Shown here: positions 44,921-54,623 of the stretch, piece by piece
Layout: every line of letters starts with the position of its first letter
Position numbering within the stretch: position 1 is the first letter of the stretch
Assembly (NCBI RefSeq): GCF_004421005.1
Contig: NZ_CP038026.1
Coordinates: 310,001-374,000 of the forward strand
Length of the DNA: 64,000 bases
From: Pseudoduganella plicata
GTDB lineage: Bacteria; Pseudomonadota; Gammaproteobacteria; Burkholderiales; Burkholderiaceae_D
Direction: 5' to 3'
The notes under the pieces: generated by a model
Told to the model about the DNA's origin: nothing
The model's database searches: none
The model's input: the letters and a program-made list of their open reading frames with translations, nothing else
Translations under genes and position numbers: made by a program

Positions 44921-46623
44921 ATGGCAAGGCCGGAGAAAGTAAGGCTGGGCGAGATTCTCGTCCAGCAGAAGCTGTTGTCGGAAGACCAGCTGGGCCTTGC
45001 CCTGGCCGAGCAGAAACGCAGCGGCCGCAAGCTGGGCCGCGTTTTCGTCGACAGCGGTTATGTCACGGAAGAGCAGATTGCCGGCGCGCTGGCGCGCCAG
45101 CTGAACATTCCATATATCAATCTCAAGTTCTACAATATCAACGCGGACCTGGTGCGGCTGTTGCCGGAGACGCAGGCCCGCCGCTTCCGCGCGCTGGTGC
45201 TGGAAGACCGCCACGGCACTTTGCTGGTCGGCATGTCCGACCCGACCGACCTGTTCGCCTACGACGAGATTGCCCGTCTCGTCAAACAGAACATCGAGCT
45301 CGCTGTTGTCAACGAAACGGAAGTGCTGGCCGCCATCGACCGCATCTACCGCCGCACCGAGGACATCACCGACCTTGCCCGCGAGCTTGAAGAGGAGATG
45401 GGCGACGCCTCCGTCGACTTCGGCGCACTGGCCGTCAATCCCGGCCTGGAAGAAGCGCCGGTGGTGAAACTGCTGCAGTCCGTGTTCGACGATGCGGCCC
45501 AGGTGCGCGCCTCGGACATTCATATCGAGCCGCAGGAAAACCGCCTGCACATCCGCTTCCGCATCGACGGCGTGCTGCACCTGCAGACGCAGGCGGACAT
45601 CAAGATCGCGCCCGCGCTGGCGCTGCGCCTGAAACTGATGTCGGACCTGGACATTTCGGAAAAGCGGCTGCCGCAGGACGGCCGCTTCGCCGTGCGCGTG
45701 AAAAACACCCGCATCGACGTGCGTATCTCGTCGATGCCCACGCAGTTCGGCGAATCGATCGTCATGCGTCTGCTGAGCCAGGGCAGCACCAGCCTGCGCC
45801 TGGACGCGATCGGCATGCCGAAGGCGATGGTAGAGAAATTCCGCGCCATCGTGCAGCGCCCCAACGGCCTGGTGCTGGTGACGGGCCCGACGGGCTCGGG
45901 CAAGACCACGACGCTGTACAGCGCGCTGGCCGAGCTCAATTCCGTGGAAAAGAAGCTTATTACGGTCGAGGATCCCGTCGAATACCGGCTGCCCGGCATC
46001 AACCAGGTGCAGGTCAACGAAAAGATCGAGCTGGACTTCGCCCGCGTGCTGCGCTCGGCGCTGCGCCAGGATCCCGACATCGTGCTGGTGGGCGAGATGC
46101 GCGACCAGGAAACCGCGCAGATCGGCCTGCGCGCCGCCATGACGGGCCACCTGGTGCTGTCGACCCTGCACACGAACGACGCCGCCAGCACGCCGCTGCG
46201 GCTGATGGACATGGGGTGCCGCGCTACATGGTGGGCAGCTCGCTGCAGGCCGTGCTGGCGCAGCGCCTGGTGCGCGTCATCTGCGAGAGCTGCACGACGC
46301 CCTACACGCCGACGCCGACGGAAATCGAATGGCTGCGGCTGGAACTGAACGACAAGGCAGGGATGGCGCATTATTTCCATGGCAAGGGCTGCTCGCATTG
46401 CAACGGGATGGGCTACCGCGGTCGTACCGGCGTATATGAACTGCTGGAAATGACGAGCGCCGTCGTCGACGCCGCCAACGACCCCGATCCTGCCCATTTC
46501 CTGAAGGCGGCCTACGGGCAGATGGCCGGCGAGACGCTGCGCCGTCACGCCGTGCAGCTGGTGGTGCAGGGGCGCACGACGGTGGCCGAAGCCATGCGCA
46601 TCAGCAATCAGCAAGACGAATAA
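44921..46623 (+). CDS. mshE: MSHA pilus extension ATPase MshE (frameshifted at 46213-46216)
   Basis: The N-terminal domain is a canonical MshEN: Arg8 and Gln31 at the ends of the 24-residue motif (RLGEILVQQKLLSEDQL ... LAEQ), with a second copy (LGRVFVDSGYVTEEQI), so c-di-GMP binding is likely. ATPase motifs: DIHIEPQENRLHIRFRIDG, Walker A GPTGSGKTTTLYS, VEDPVEYRLPGINQVQVN, LHTNDAASTPLRLMDMG. At the G4 tract 46213-46216 the frame changes; one extra G gives MDMG-VPRYMVGSSLQAVLAQ, a zinc site CESC...CSHC and a 567-residue protein. Without it the chain ends at 46348, lacking the C-terminal domain. Confidence 0.9.
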
Positions 46624-46649
46624 ACAGACAAACAACGGGACAACGGACG

Positions 46650-47876
46650 ATGCCATTCTTCGCGTACAAGGCCAGGAACGGCCGCGGCGAACTGCTGCAG
46701 GGCGTGCTGGAAGGCGCCGACCCGGGCGCGGTGGCCGACCAGCTGATGGGCACGGGTGTCACGCCCGTCGAGATCACGTCCACGCGCGGGCAGACCGGGC
46801 AGGGCGGCGAAGGGTGGTGGGAGCGCCTGACGGAAAAGAGGGTCACGCCGCTGGACGTGCAGCTGTTTTCGCGCCAGATGTATACGCTGATGAAGGCCGG
46901 CGTGCCCATCATGCGCGGCCTGGCGGGCCTGCAGGAGTCGGCGATCTCGAAGTCGTTTGCCAAGGTCATCCGCGACCTGCGCGAATCGCTGGACGCGGGC
47001 CGCGAGCTGTCCGCCGCCATGCGCCGGCACCCGGCCGTATTCAACAGCTTCTACCTGTCGATGGTCAAGGTCGGGGAGATGACGGGCCGGCTGGACGACG
47101 TCATGCTGCGCCTGTTCGATCACCTGGAATTCGACCGGGAAATGCGCGCACGGGTCAAAAGCGCCGTGCGCTATCCCGTGTTCGTCATCGCCGCCATGGT
47201 CCTGGCAATGATCGTGGTCAACGTGTTCGTCATTCCCCAGTTCGTCAAGGTTTTCGAGAGTTTCCGTGCCGAGCTGCCTTTGATGACGCGCATCCTGATT
47301 GGTTTTTCCAATTTCACCGTTAACTACTGGTATCTGCTGCTGGGCGGCATGATCGCGGCCGTGCTGGCGCTGCGGGGCTGGATCAGGACGCCGGACGGAC
47401 GGCTGAAATGGGACCGCTGGAAGCTGCGCATGCCGGTTGCCGGCAAGATCGTGCACAAGGCAACCATGGCGCGCTTTGCCCGCAGCTTCGCGCTGTCGTC
47501 GAAAAGCGGCGTGCCCATCGTACAGGCGCTGACGGTGGTCTCGCAGACGGTGGACAATGCCCACCTGTCGCAACGCGTGGAAGGCATGCGCGACAGCGTC
47601 GAGCGGGGCGAAAGCATCCTGCGCACGGCCGTGGCCGCCGGGATCTTTACCCCCATCGTGCTGCAGATGATCGCCGTGGGCGAGGAGTCGGGGTCGCTGG
47701 ACGACCTGATGGACGAGATCGCGCAAATGTATGAGCGGGAAGTGGACTACGAGCTCAAGACGCTGGCATCGCAGATCGAGCCGATCCTGATCGCCTTCCT
47801 GGGCGTGATGGTGCTGGTGCTGGCGCTGGGCATCTTCCTGCCGATCTGGGACCTGGGCCGCGTGGCCCTGAAGTAG
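46650..47876 (+). CDS. mshG: MSHA pilus platform protein MshG (GspF family)
   Basis: 408 residues. N-terminus MPFFAYKARNGRGELLQGVLEG; first T2SSF domain with LFSRQMYTLMKAGVPIMRGL and a transmembrane segment YPVFVIAAMVLAMIVVNVFVIP, second with SGVPIVQALTVVSQTV and a C-terminal helix ILIAFLGVMVLVLALGIFLPIWDLGRV. It lies 26 bases after mshE. Paralogous to the GspF-like protein at 36291. Confidence 0.94.
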   Translation: MPFFAYKARNGRGELLQGVLEGADPGAVADQLMGTGVTPVEITSTRGQTGQGGEGWWERLTEKRVTPLDVQLFSRQMYTLMKAGVPIMRGLAGLQESAISKSFAKVIRDLRESLDAGRELSAAMRRHPAVFNSFYLSMVKVGEMTGRLDDVMLRLFDHLEFDREMRARVKSAVRYPVFVIAAMVLAMIVVNVFVIPQFVKVFESFRAELPLMTRILIGFSNFTVNYWYLLLGGMIAAVLALRGWIRTPDGRLKWDRWKLRMPVAGKIVHKATMARFARSFALSSKSGVPIVQALTVVSQTVDNAHLSQRVEGMRDSVERGESILRTAVAAGIFTPIVLQMIAVGEESGSLDDLMDEIAQMYEREVDYELKTLASQIEPILIAFLGVMVLVLALGIFLPIWDLGRVALK

Positions 47877-47878
47877 GG

Positions 47879-48388
47879 ATGAATCGCCTTGCTGTAAGAG
47901 CACCAAGGGGCGCATCGCTGTTCGAATTTGCTCTTTGCGCGATCGTCTTTGCCGTGCTGACGGGGCTGCTGCTGGAGCGCCTGCTGCGTTACCGGGCCGA
48001 TGCGGAGCGCGAGGGCGTCGTGCGGCAGGTGGAAAACATTCGCAGCGCGCTGCTCAGCCGGGTCCTGCAGACGGAGATTGCCGGCGACAGGACACAATTG
48101 CGCGCTCTCGTCGGCAGTAATCCGGTAGCGTTGCTGGTTCATGCTCCAGTCGGCTACCGTGGAGAATTTGACAATCCTTCTATGGGGAAAATACCACCCG
48201 GCAGCTGGTATTTCGACAGAAAACAACGGAAACTTGTCTACGTATTCACGCGAAATAAAAGTTTTCACGCGGGAAGTCCGGAGCGGTGGGAATTCCGGAT
48301 AGAATTCATTCGCTTGCCCACAAACAACGCCAAGCCGTCAGGAACGCCGCCAAGCGCCGGTGTCGCCCTGCAAAAGATAGACGGTTGA
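47879..48388 (+). CDS. mshF: MshF-like protein with prepilin-like N-terminus
   Basis: 169 residues. N-terminal helix GASLFEFALCAIVFAVLTGLLLERLL resembles a prepilin helix with Glu six residues after the Gly. The mature part has no recognised motif beyond KIPPGSWYFDRKQRKLVYVF, which fits MshF in position and size (between mshG and the major pilin). It lies 2 bases after mshG. The name rests mainly on synteny. The following 75-base gap may hold a promoter for the pilin genes. Confidence 0.7.
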   Translation: MNRLAVRAPRGASLFEFALCAIVFAVLTGLLLERLLRYRADAEREGVVRQVENIRSALLSRVLQTEIAGDRTQLRALVGSNPVALLVHAPVGYRGEFDNPSMGKIPPGSWYFDRKQRKLVYVFTRNKSFHAGSPERWEFRIEFIRLPTNNAKPSGTPPSAGVALQKIDG

Positions 48389-48463
48389 CCAGAATGCAAA
48401 TCCTTCTCGTGTAGCTGCCGTCACAAACTTCTCAATTTCGTTTTGTCACGCCGGAGATTTAAA

Positions 48464-48919
48464 ATGCAATTCAAACAAGTGGGTTCGCTGACTTCTTCCA
48501 AGCAGTCGGGTTTTACGCTGATCGAACTGATCGTTGTGATCGTTATTCTGGGCATTCTGGCTGCCACTGCGCTGCCGCGATTTGCCGACCTGGGTGCTGA
48601 TGCGCGCTTCGCAAAGATGAAGGGTGCCCGTGGCGCCGTCCAGAGCGCGGCCGGTATTGCGCACGGCCAGTGGCTTGTCGACGGCACGAAAGCAGCCACG
48701 GTGACGCTGGAAGGCAAATCCATCTCCATGAGCGCCGCCGGCTTCCCGGATGCCAGCGGGATCGCCGCTGCGGCAGGCCTGTCCTCGACCGATTATGTAA
48801 TCTCCGGCACTGCTCCGGTCGTGATCGCGACCGACAGCGCCCACGCAACCTGCGCATTTAACTACGATCCCGCGACCGGCACGGTCACTGAGGGTCCTGC
48901 CACCAAAGCCGCCTGCTGA
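48464..48919 (+). CDS. mshA: MSHA-type major pilin MshA
   Basis: 151 residues from ATG 48464, with GGAG upstream. Prepilin leader ending SSKQSG followed by [28 protein letters not shown], the type IVa pilin helix with Glu at +5. The C-terminal part has the two-Cys arrangement seen in MSHA pilins ([22 protein letters not shown]). It sits first in a series of pilin genes, matching the A, C, D, O, P order. Probably the shaft subunit. Confidence 0.88.
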   Translation: MQFKQVGSLTSSKQSGFTLIELIVVIVILGILAATALPRFADLGADARFAKMKGARGAVQSAAGIAHGQWLVDGTKAATVTLEGKSISMSAAGFPDASGIAAAAGLSSTDYVISGTAPVVIATDSAHATCAFNYDPATGTVTEGPATKAAC

Positions 48920-48933
48920 TACCTCAGCACGAC

Positions 48934-49530
48934 GTGAGAAAGGCGATCAAGCAAGGTTCGCCAGCCACCCGACTGCCTGGCCGCCGCGCCGGGCAGTTTG
49001 GGTTTACGCTGGTGGAACTGATCATGGTCATCGTCATCGTCGGCATCATCGCCGCCGTGATGGGGCCACGTTTCTTCAGCCGCACCACGTTTGACGCTTC
49101 CGGCTACAACAATCAGATGGTGGCACTCCTTCGCTACGGCCAGAAGCTGGCGATCGCGCAGAACCGCAATGTCTTTGTCCGGCTGAACGGCAACAGCGTC
49201 GCGCTGTGCTACAACGCCACGTGCTCCGCCGGCGCCCGCGTGCTGGCGCCCGGCAGCACCAACACCGCCAGCGCCGCCACGCGCCAGCGCTGTGTCGATC
49301 CCGCCACCAATGTGTACGACGCGGGCTGGGCCTGTGAAGGCGTGCCGGACGGCGTGGCCATGACGGCCGCGGCCACGTTTTATTTCGATGCCGCCGGGAC
49401 GCCATTCGCGTCGGCGGACGCGCAGCCGACGCTCGTCTCGACATTCCCGGACCGGCTGGCGCTTTCCGTCACGGGCGCCGGGGTCGCGCTGACCACCGCC
49501 ATCGAAGGCGGGACGGGCTATGTGCGCTGA
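48934..49530 (+). CDS. mshC: MshC-like minor pilin
   Basis: 198 residues from GTG 48934. Leader RAGQFGFTLVELIMVIVIVGIIAAVMGPRFFSR; Cys pair and pilus-like domain with YNATCSAGARVLAPG and WACEGVPDGVAM. Lies 14 bases after mshA. The name follows operon position after the major pilin. It overlaps mshD by eleven bases. Confidence 0.82.
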   Translation: MRKAIKQGSPATRLPGRRAGQFGFTLVELIMVIVIVGIIAAVMGPRFFSRTTFDASGYNNQMVALLRYGQKLAIAQNRNVFVRLNGNSVALCYNATCSAGARVLAPGSTNTASAATRQRCVDPATNVYDAGWACEGVPDGVAMTAAATFYFDAAGTPFASADAQPTLVSTFPDRLALSVTGAGVALTTAIEGGTGYVR

Positions 49531-50056
49531 GCGTCGCCGCCGCCAGCAGGGTCTGACGATGATCGAGCTGATCGTCTTCATCCTGATCGTTACGATCGCC
49601 GTCATCGGCGTGCTGCAGGTCGTTGCGCTGAACACGGCGCGCAGCGCCGATCCCATCCGCCAGAAGCAGGCGCTGGCCATTGCCGAAGGGCTGATGAACG
49701 AGATCCGCTCGGCCGGCATGGCGCAGTGCGATATCAGCGATACCGTCAACTATGGCGTGCCGGGCGCCACCTGCGCCACGCCAGACAACGTGGGCCACGA
49801 GGGCACCGGCGCGCGGCCGTACGACAACGTCAACGACTACGTCACGGCGTGGAATACGGCGACGCCGTATGCGGCCGACGCTTCGAACAACGCCTTCCCG
49901 GCAGGTTACGTGGCAACCGTGACGATCCCCAACCCGGCCACCCAGACCGCCCCGTTTCCCGGCGTGCCCGCCAGTGCGGCGCTGCAGGTCATCGTCACCG
50001 TCAACTATGGCGGCAACAACAACGTCGTGCTGTCCACCTGGCGCACGAGGTACTAG
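49520..50056 (+). CDS. mshD: MshD-like minor pilin
   Basis: 178 residues from ATG 49520. The leader MCAERRRRQQG is followed by LTMIELIVFILIVTIAVIGVLQVVAL, where Leu replaces the usual Phe after the cut and Glu is at +5. The region after it, RSADPIRQKQALAIAEGLMNEIRSA, is typical of GspI/MshD-like minor pilins. It overlaps mshC and lies 2 bases before mshO. Confidence 0.82.
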   Translation: MCAERRRRQQGLTMIELIVFILIVTIAVIGVLQVVALNTARSADPIRQKQALAIAEGLMNEIRSAGMAQCDISDTVNYGVPGATCATPDNVGHEGTGARPYDNVNDYVTAWNTATPYAADASNNAFPAGYVATVTIPNPATQTAPFPGVPASAALQVIVTVNYGGNNNVVLSTWRTRY

Positions 50057-50058
50057 CC

Positions 50059-50886
50059 ATGAACGCTCCCCGCTACCGCCGTGCCGCCGGCTTCACACTA
50101 GTCGAGGCGATCGTCGTCATCGTCATCACGGGCATCGTCGCGTCGTTCGTGGCCGTCTTCATCCGGCTGCCCGTGCAGAGCTATGTCGAGACCACGGCGC
50201 GCATCGCGCTGGCCGACGCGGCCGACACGGCGTTGAGCCGCATGAACCGCGAGCTGCGCCTGGCACTGCCGAACAGCGTGGTCGTCCACAACCCGGGGGC
50301 CATCCAGTTCGTGCTGACCAAGGCGGGCGGGCGCTATGTCGATACCAGCAACCTGCCGCCGGCCACGATCCAGCCGCTGCAGTTCAATGTCGCCAATCCT
50401 TCGTTCGACATGGTCGGGCCGGCACCGACAGGCCGCGCCGCCATCCTGGCGGGGGACCTGGTCGTCATCAACAACACCGGTGCGGCGCCGGCCAACGTCT
50501 ACGCGACCACGCGCGACAACGTGGCGACGGTAACGTCGGTCACGACCACGGCGGTGGGCGCGACGCGCATCGCGTTGAACGGCACCCTGGGCACGTCGGC
50601 ACCGGCGCCATTCCGCTTCCGCGTGGCGATGGGCACGGTGACGTACCTGTGCCAGAACAACCAGCTGGTACGCTATTTCACGCCGTCGATTCCGACCACG
50701 GGGTTGACGGAGGCCGGCCTCGGCAAGGCTTCCGTGCTGGCGGACCGTGCCGCGTGCGTATTCAACAGCGTGGTCCTGCCGACGCAGCTGGGCACGTCGC
50801 TCGTTACCGCGTCGTTGCGGCTGTCGTCGCCCACGGGCGAGACCGCGTCCCTGATACGCCAGACCCAGGTGGAGAATTTACCTTGA
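50059..50886 (+). CDS. mshO: MshO-like minor pilin
   Basis: 275 residues from ATG 50059. Leader RRAAGFTLVEAIVVIVITGIVASFVAVF with Glu at +5, then a long beta-rich domain including SYVETTARIALADAADTALSRMNRELRLALPNS and AGLGKASVLADRAACVFNS. The size and position suggest MshO, a large minor pilin of the GspJ type likely to sit at the pilus tip complex. Confidence 0.82.
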   Translation: MNAPRYRRAAGFTLVEAIVVIVITGIVASFVAVFIRLPVQSYVETTARIALADAADTALSRMNRELRLALPNSVVVHNPGAIQFVLTKAGGRYVDTSNLPPATIQPLQFNVANPSFDMVGPAPTGRAAILAGDLVVINNTGAAPANVYATTRDNVATVTSVTTTAVGATRIALNGTLGTSAPAPFRFRVAMGTVTYLCQNNQLVRYFTPSIPTTGLTEAGLGKASVLADRAACVFNSVVLPTQLGTSLVTASLRLSSPTGETASLIRQTQVENLP

Positions 50887-51320
50887 CCGCTTCCATTGTC
50901 CGCCGTGTGCGCCGCAGCCGCGGCGTCAGTATCGTCACCGCCATCTTCCTGCTCGTGGTGCTGTCGGGGATCGGCGCCGCCGTCGTCACGCTGTCCACGG
51001 CGCAGCACGCCAGCGCCTCGTACGACGTGCTGGGCGCCCGCGCCTACGAGGCGGCGCGCTCCGGGGTCGATTTCGCCATGTACGAGCTGGCCATCAACAA
51101 GCGCTGCGCGGCCACCAACCTGGCGCTGCCGGGCGGGCTGTCCGCTTTCACTGTCACCGTGCAGTGCGTCCAATCCTCGATGGTGATGAGCAACGGTACC
51201 GACCTGACGCCCGTGCGCATCACGGCCACCGCGTGCAACCAGCCGGCGCTTGGCGGCGGCTGCCCCAATCCCGCGCCGGGCCCCGATTACGTACAGCGCG
51301 TCGTGCAGGCCACCTTATGA
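50883..51320 (+). CDS. mshP: MshP-like minor pilin
   Basis: 145 residues starting at TTG 50883, overlapping the mshO stop by four bases. N-terminal helix SRGVSIVTAIFLLVVLSGIGAAVVTLS lacks the +5 Glu, as in GspK/PilX-like subunits, then SYDVLGARAYEAARSGVDFAMYELA. Position between mshO and the large mshQ gene gives the name. Confidence 0.78.
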   Translation: MTASIVRRVRRSRGVSIVTAIFLLVVLSGIGAAVVTLSTAQHASASYDVLGARAYEAARSGVDFAMYELAINKRCAATNLALPGGLSAFTVTVQCVQSSMVMSNGTDLTPVRITATACNQPALGGGCPNPAPGPDYVQRVVQATL

Positions 51321-54300
51321 CAATGCGCGCACTTGTCACCTTCGTTCTGCTGTTTGCCCTGGCGCCCTGGGCGGCGGCCGACACGCCCATCACGCTGTTC
51401 AAGAGCTACGCCGGCTACGTCAACTTCACGGGCACGCAGGAAACGCTGCGCTCGCGCTCGAACGACAAGAATCCGTGCGCGATGCTCAATTCCGTGACGA
51501 TGACGCTGTCCGGCATACCGAGCGGCGCCACGGTGCTGGCCGCCTACCTGTACTGGGCGGGTTCGGGCAGCACGCCCGATTACACCGTGACGTTCGACGG
51601 TGTGTCGTTCACCGCGCCCACGAGCCGCCAGTACGCGTCGTCCACCGTGGGCTACAACTATTTCGCAGGTGCCGCCGACGTCACCACCAGGGTACGTTCG
51701 CGCGGCAACAACACGTACACGGCCAGCGGCCTGGACGTCAACAACGGTGCCCCGTTCTGCGCCGTGCAGGGAGTGCTGGGCGGGTTCCAGCTGCTGGTCA
51801 TCTACACCACCAACAACAGCAAGGATACGTTCCGGGTGCTGAACGTGTACGAAGGGTTCCAGTACATCCGCAACTCCCGCGTGGAGCTGACACTGGCGAA
51901 CTTCCTGACGCCGTCGCCGGTCGGCACGGGGCGCGTCGGCCACATCACGTGGGAAGGCGATGCAACGCTGGGCCAGGATGGGGAGAACCTGGCGTTCAAC
52001 AGCGTGCCCATGGCGGACAGCCTGAACCCGGCCGGCAACCAGTTCAACTCGATCAGCAACATCAACAACGACCAGAGCTCGTACGGCATCGACTTCGACG
52101 CCTACACGATCGCCGAACCGACCATCAACAGCGGCCAGAGGTCGGCCAAGACAGTCTACGAATCCGGCAGCGACCTCGTGCTGATGAATGCGGAAATCAT
52201 CGCCGCGCCCAATGTGCCGGCCACCGACCGGGCCATTGCGATGACGGTCGACGGGGCACTGATCGAATCGACCACGACGAGCTACCGCATCATCGTCTCG
52301 AACAACGGACCGTTGCCGGAACCGGGGCCGATCGTCGTCAACGACCTGCTGCCGGCGTCGCTGATCGTCGGTACGCCGGGCGGCACCGGCTGGACGTGCA
52401 CCAAGGATGGCCAGAAGGTCTCGTGCACCTACGACCGCTCGCTGACGCTGGCGGTGGGTGCCAGCCTGCCGCCCATCGTCATTCCCGTCACGCCCGTGCG
52501 CGGCGCATCCGGCCTGATCTCCAACAGCGCCACCGTCGGCGGCCCGCTGTTCGACTACTACGATGCCAACAACACGGCCACCGTCAGCGTGCGCACGGGC
52601 GCAGCGGACTTCATGCCGGTGTTCATGTTCACGGATGCCGTCTGCGCGCACAACAAGCCATTCGGCGACCCGGAACAGCCATGCAATCCCGTAAGCTTCG
52701 ATCCTTCGCTGGCGAACACGGACCTGCGCATGTACATCTCCTATGTCGTCAAGAACGTGCCGACGGCCATGTCGAACGCCGACCTGACATTGCCGATGAA
52801 GTTCGCGTTGTCGTGCCATAACCCGACCGCCAACGCCGGCGTGCGGGCCACGTACAACATCCGCGCCACCACGCTGACGCTGCCGCTGTGCGAGTCCAGC
52901 GGCGCCATCCCCGTGCAGACGTCGGGCACCTGGAGCGCCCTCAACAACATTGTCTTCGGCGCCAACTCGCCCAGCACGATCCCGCCGACGCACCCGAGCG
53001 GACTGGGCGGCGAGTTCCTGCTGCGCTACCAGGACGTGGGCCGGGTCGAGCTGTTCGTCAGCGACAAGGACGCACGCCTCGGTTCCACCGGCTCGTTCGT
53101 GTCGCGGCCGGAAAAGCTGGTACTGCTGCCGTCGTCGATGAACGGGGCGAAAACGCCCGCCAGTGCCGGCGATGCTGCGTACGTGGCCGCCGGCGCGCCG
53201 TTCCAGCTGTCGGTGCAGGCACGCATGGTGGGCCTTGCCACGCCCGCGCCGAACTTCGGCCGCGAGACGGAAGATCAGCGCGTGACCGTGCAGCTGGTGG
53301 CGACGCCGGCCAAGATCGCCGGCGGCGGCGCCATGCCCGCCATGGTGGCGGACCGCATCCGGGACGACTATTTCAAGCCGGTGGACTTGCGCGGCGCATT
53401 CGATCCGTTCGTGGGCGGCGCGGCGACGGGGAGCAGTTTCGCCTACGACGACGTGGGCATCCTGCAGCTGGACGCGGCGCTGACGCCGCGTGCCGGCGAG
53501 AAGGAAGGCAGCTATCTTGGCAGCGGCAACGTGTACGCGGCTTCCGTCAACGTGGGCCGCTTCTTCCCCGATCACTTCGACGTGGCCGTGACGGGCCCGA
53601 TGGGATGCGTGGACGGCGCCGGCTGCCCGGACAGCGGGACGGCCGTGCCGTCGCAGACCATCAAGACCATGGCGTATTCGCGGCAGCCGTTTGCCGTCAA
53701 GGTCAGCGCGATGGGGTGGCCAACAATGTGCTCAGGAACTACCGGCTGGAACTGGCGCACAACGTCACCCTGAGCCCGTACAAGGCGGCGAACGGCGGCT
53801 CGACGCAGGCGCAGAACCTGCCGGCGACCTCCACACTGAACGGCACGAAGATTCTCGCCGCCGCGGCGTTCGAGGCCGGCGTGGGCAACACCAGCGTGCA
53901 GTACGACTTCCCGACCGTATTCAGTGCCAGCTCCACGTCCAGCAGCTGGCCTCTGCCCGTCTCGGTGTACCTGCGTGCCAGCGAATCGCTCGACGACGAC
54001 GGGGTGACCTCGAAGCGTGCCGCCGCCGTGGAAGGCGGCGTGCGCGTCGTCCTTGGCCGCGCGTACATCCCCAGCAAGCAGGGCGCGGCCGACCAGTCGC
54101 TGTCGGTGCCGGTGAAAGCGCAGTTCTACGGCACGTTCAATACGTTCAATGGCTGGTACGACAGTACGGCTGATTCAGCCAGCAAGATCAATGCGGCCAC
54201 GCAGATCAAGTTTTCGGACCCATGTACCAACCTTGTCGGTGCCACGTCTTGCAACCTGACACTGAAGGTCGACGCCGCCACGACCGGCGCGTATACGGCC

Positions 54301-54462
54301 GGCATCAGCACGGTCAAGCTGGCCGCACCGGGGACGGGCAGCAACGGTTCCCGCGAAATGTACACGGAGGGCCCGCCGTGGCTGCCCAGCACGCGAGGCG
54401 TAATGACCTACGGCACCGTACGCTCGCCAACTATTTACACATATATACGTGAAATGTACTGA
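51317..54462 (+). CDS. mshQ: MshQ-like exported adhesin/tip protein (frameshifted at 53713-53716)
   Basis: Start ATG 51317 in the ATGA overlap with mshP; signal peptide MRALVTFVLLFALAPWAAADT. The first 400 residues hold VNFTGTQETLRSRSNDKNPC and FQLLVIYTTNNSKDTFRVLNVYEGF, then a DUF11/DUF6701-type C-terminal half with SGNVYAASVNVGRFFPDHFDVAVTG. At G4 tract 53713-53716 the frame changes: one extra G joins SAMG to VANNVLRNYRLELAHNVTLS, giving 1048 residues ending PTIYTYIREMY, as usual for this family. Uncorrected, it stops at 53773. MshQ-type proteins are thought to be surface-exposed pilus partners. Confidence 0.85.
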
Positions 54463-54553
54463 CGGGAACGCTTTGACCCGCCATTGTTGCGACGCACAAG
54501 CGAAAGTGTCGCGCACGCGGCACGATGTGCCCGGCCATTCGAAACTTCTTGAA

Positions 54554-54559
54554 TATAAT
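54554..54559 (+). promoter_or_regulatory. candidate -10 box upstream of mshI
   Basis: A perfect TATAAT within TTGAATATAATCAA in the 161-base gap between mshQ and mshI. A convincing -35 hexamer is not visible at 15-18 bases, so an internal promoter for mshI to mshN is only a possibility. Confidence 0.3.
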
Positions 54560-54623
54560 CAAGCCATTGCGGCACAACCTGCAGGCGGCGTTTCAACCGC
54601 GGTTCAACCATAAACGGAGTGGC

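Noticed and set aside
46213..46216. Programmed -1 frameshift in mshE
   Set aside because: There is no X-XXY-YYZ slippery heptamer or obvious downstream stimulatory structure, MshE needs its full C-terminus, and similar one-base losses occur in two unrelated genes.
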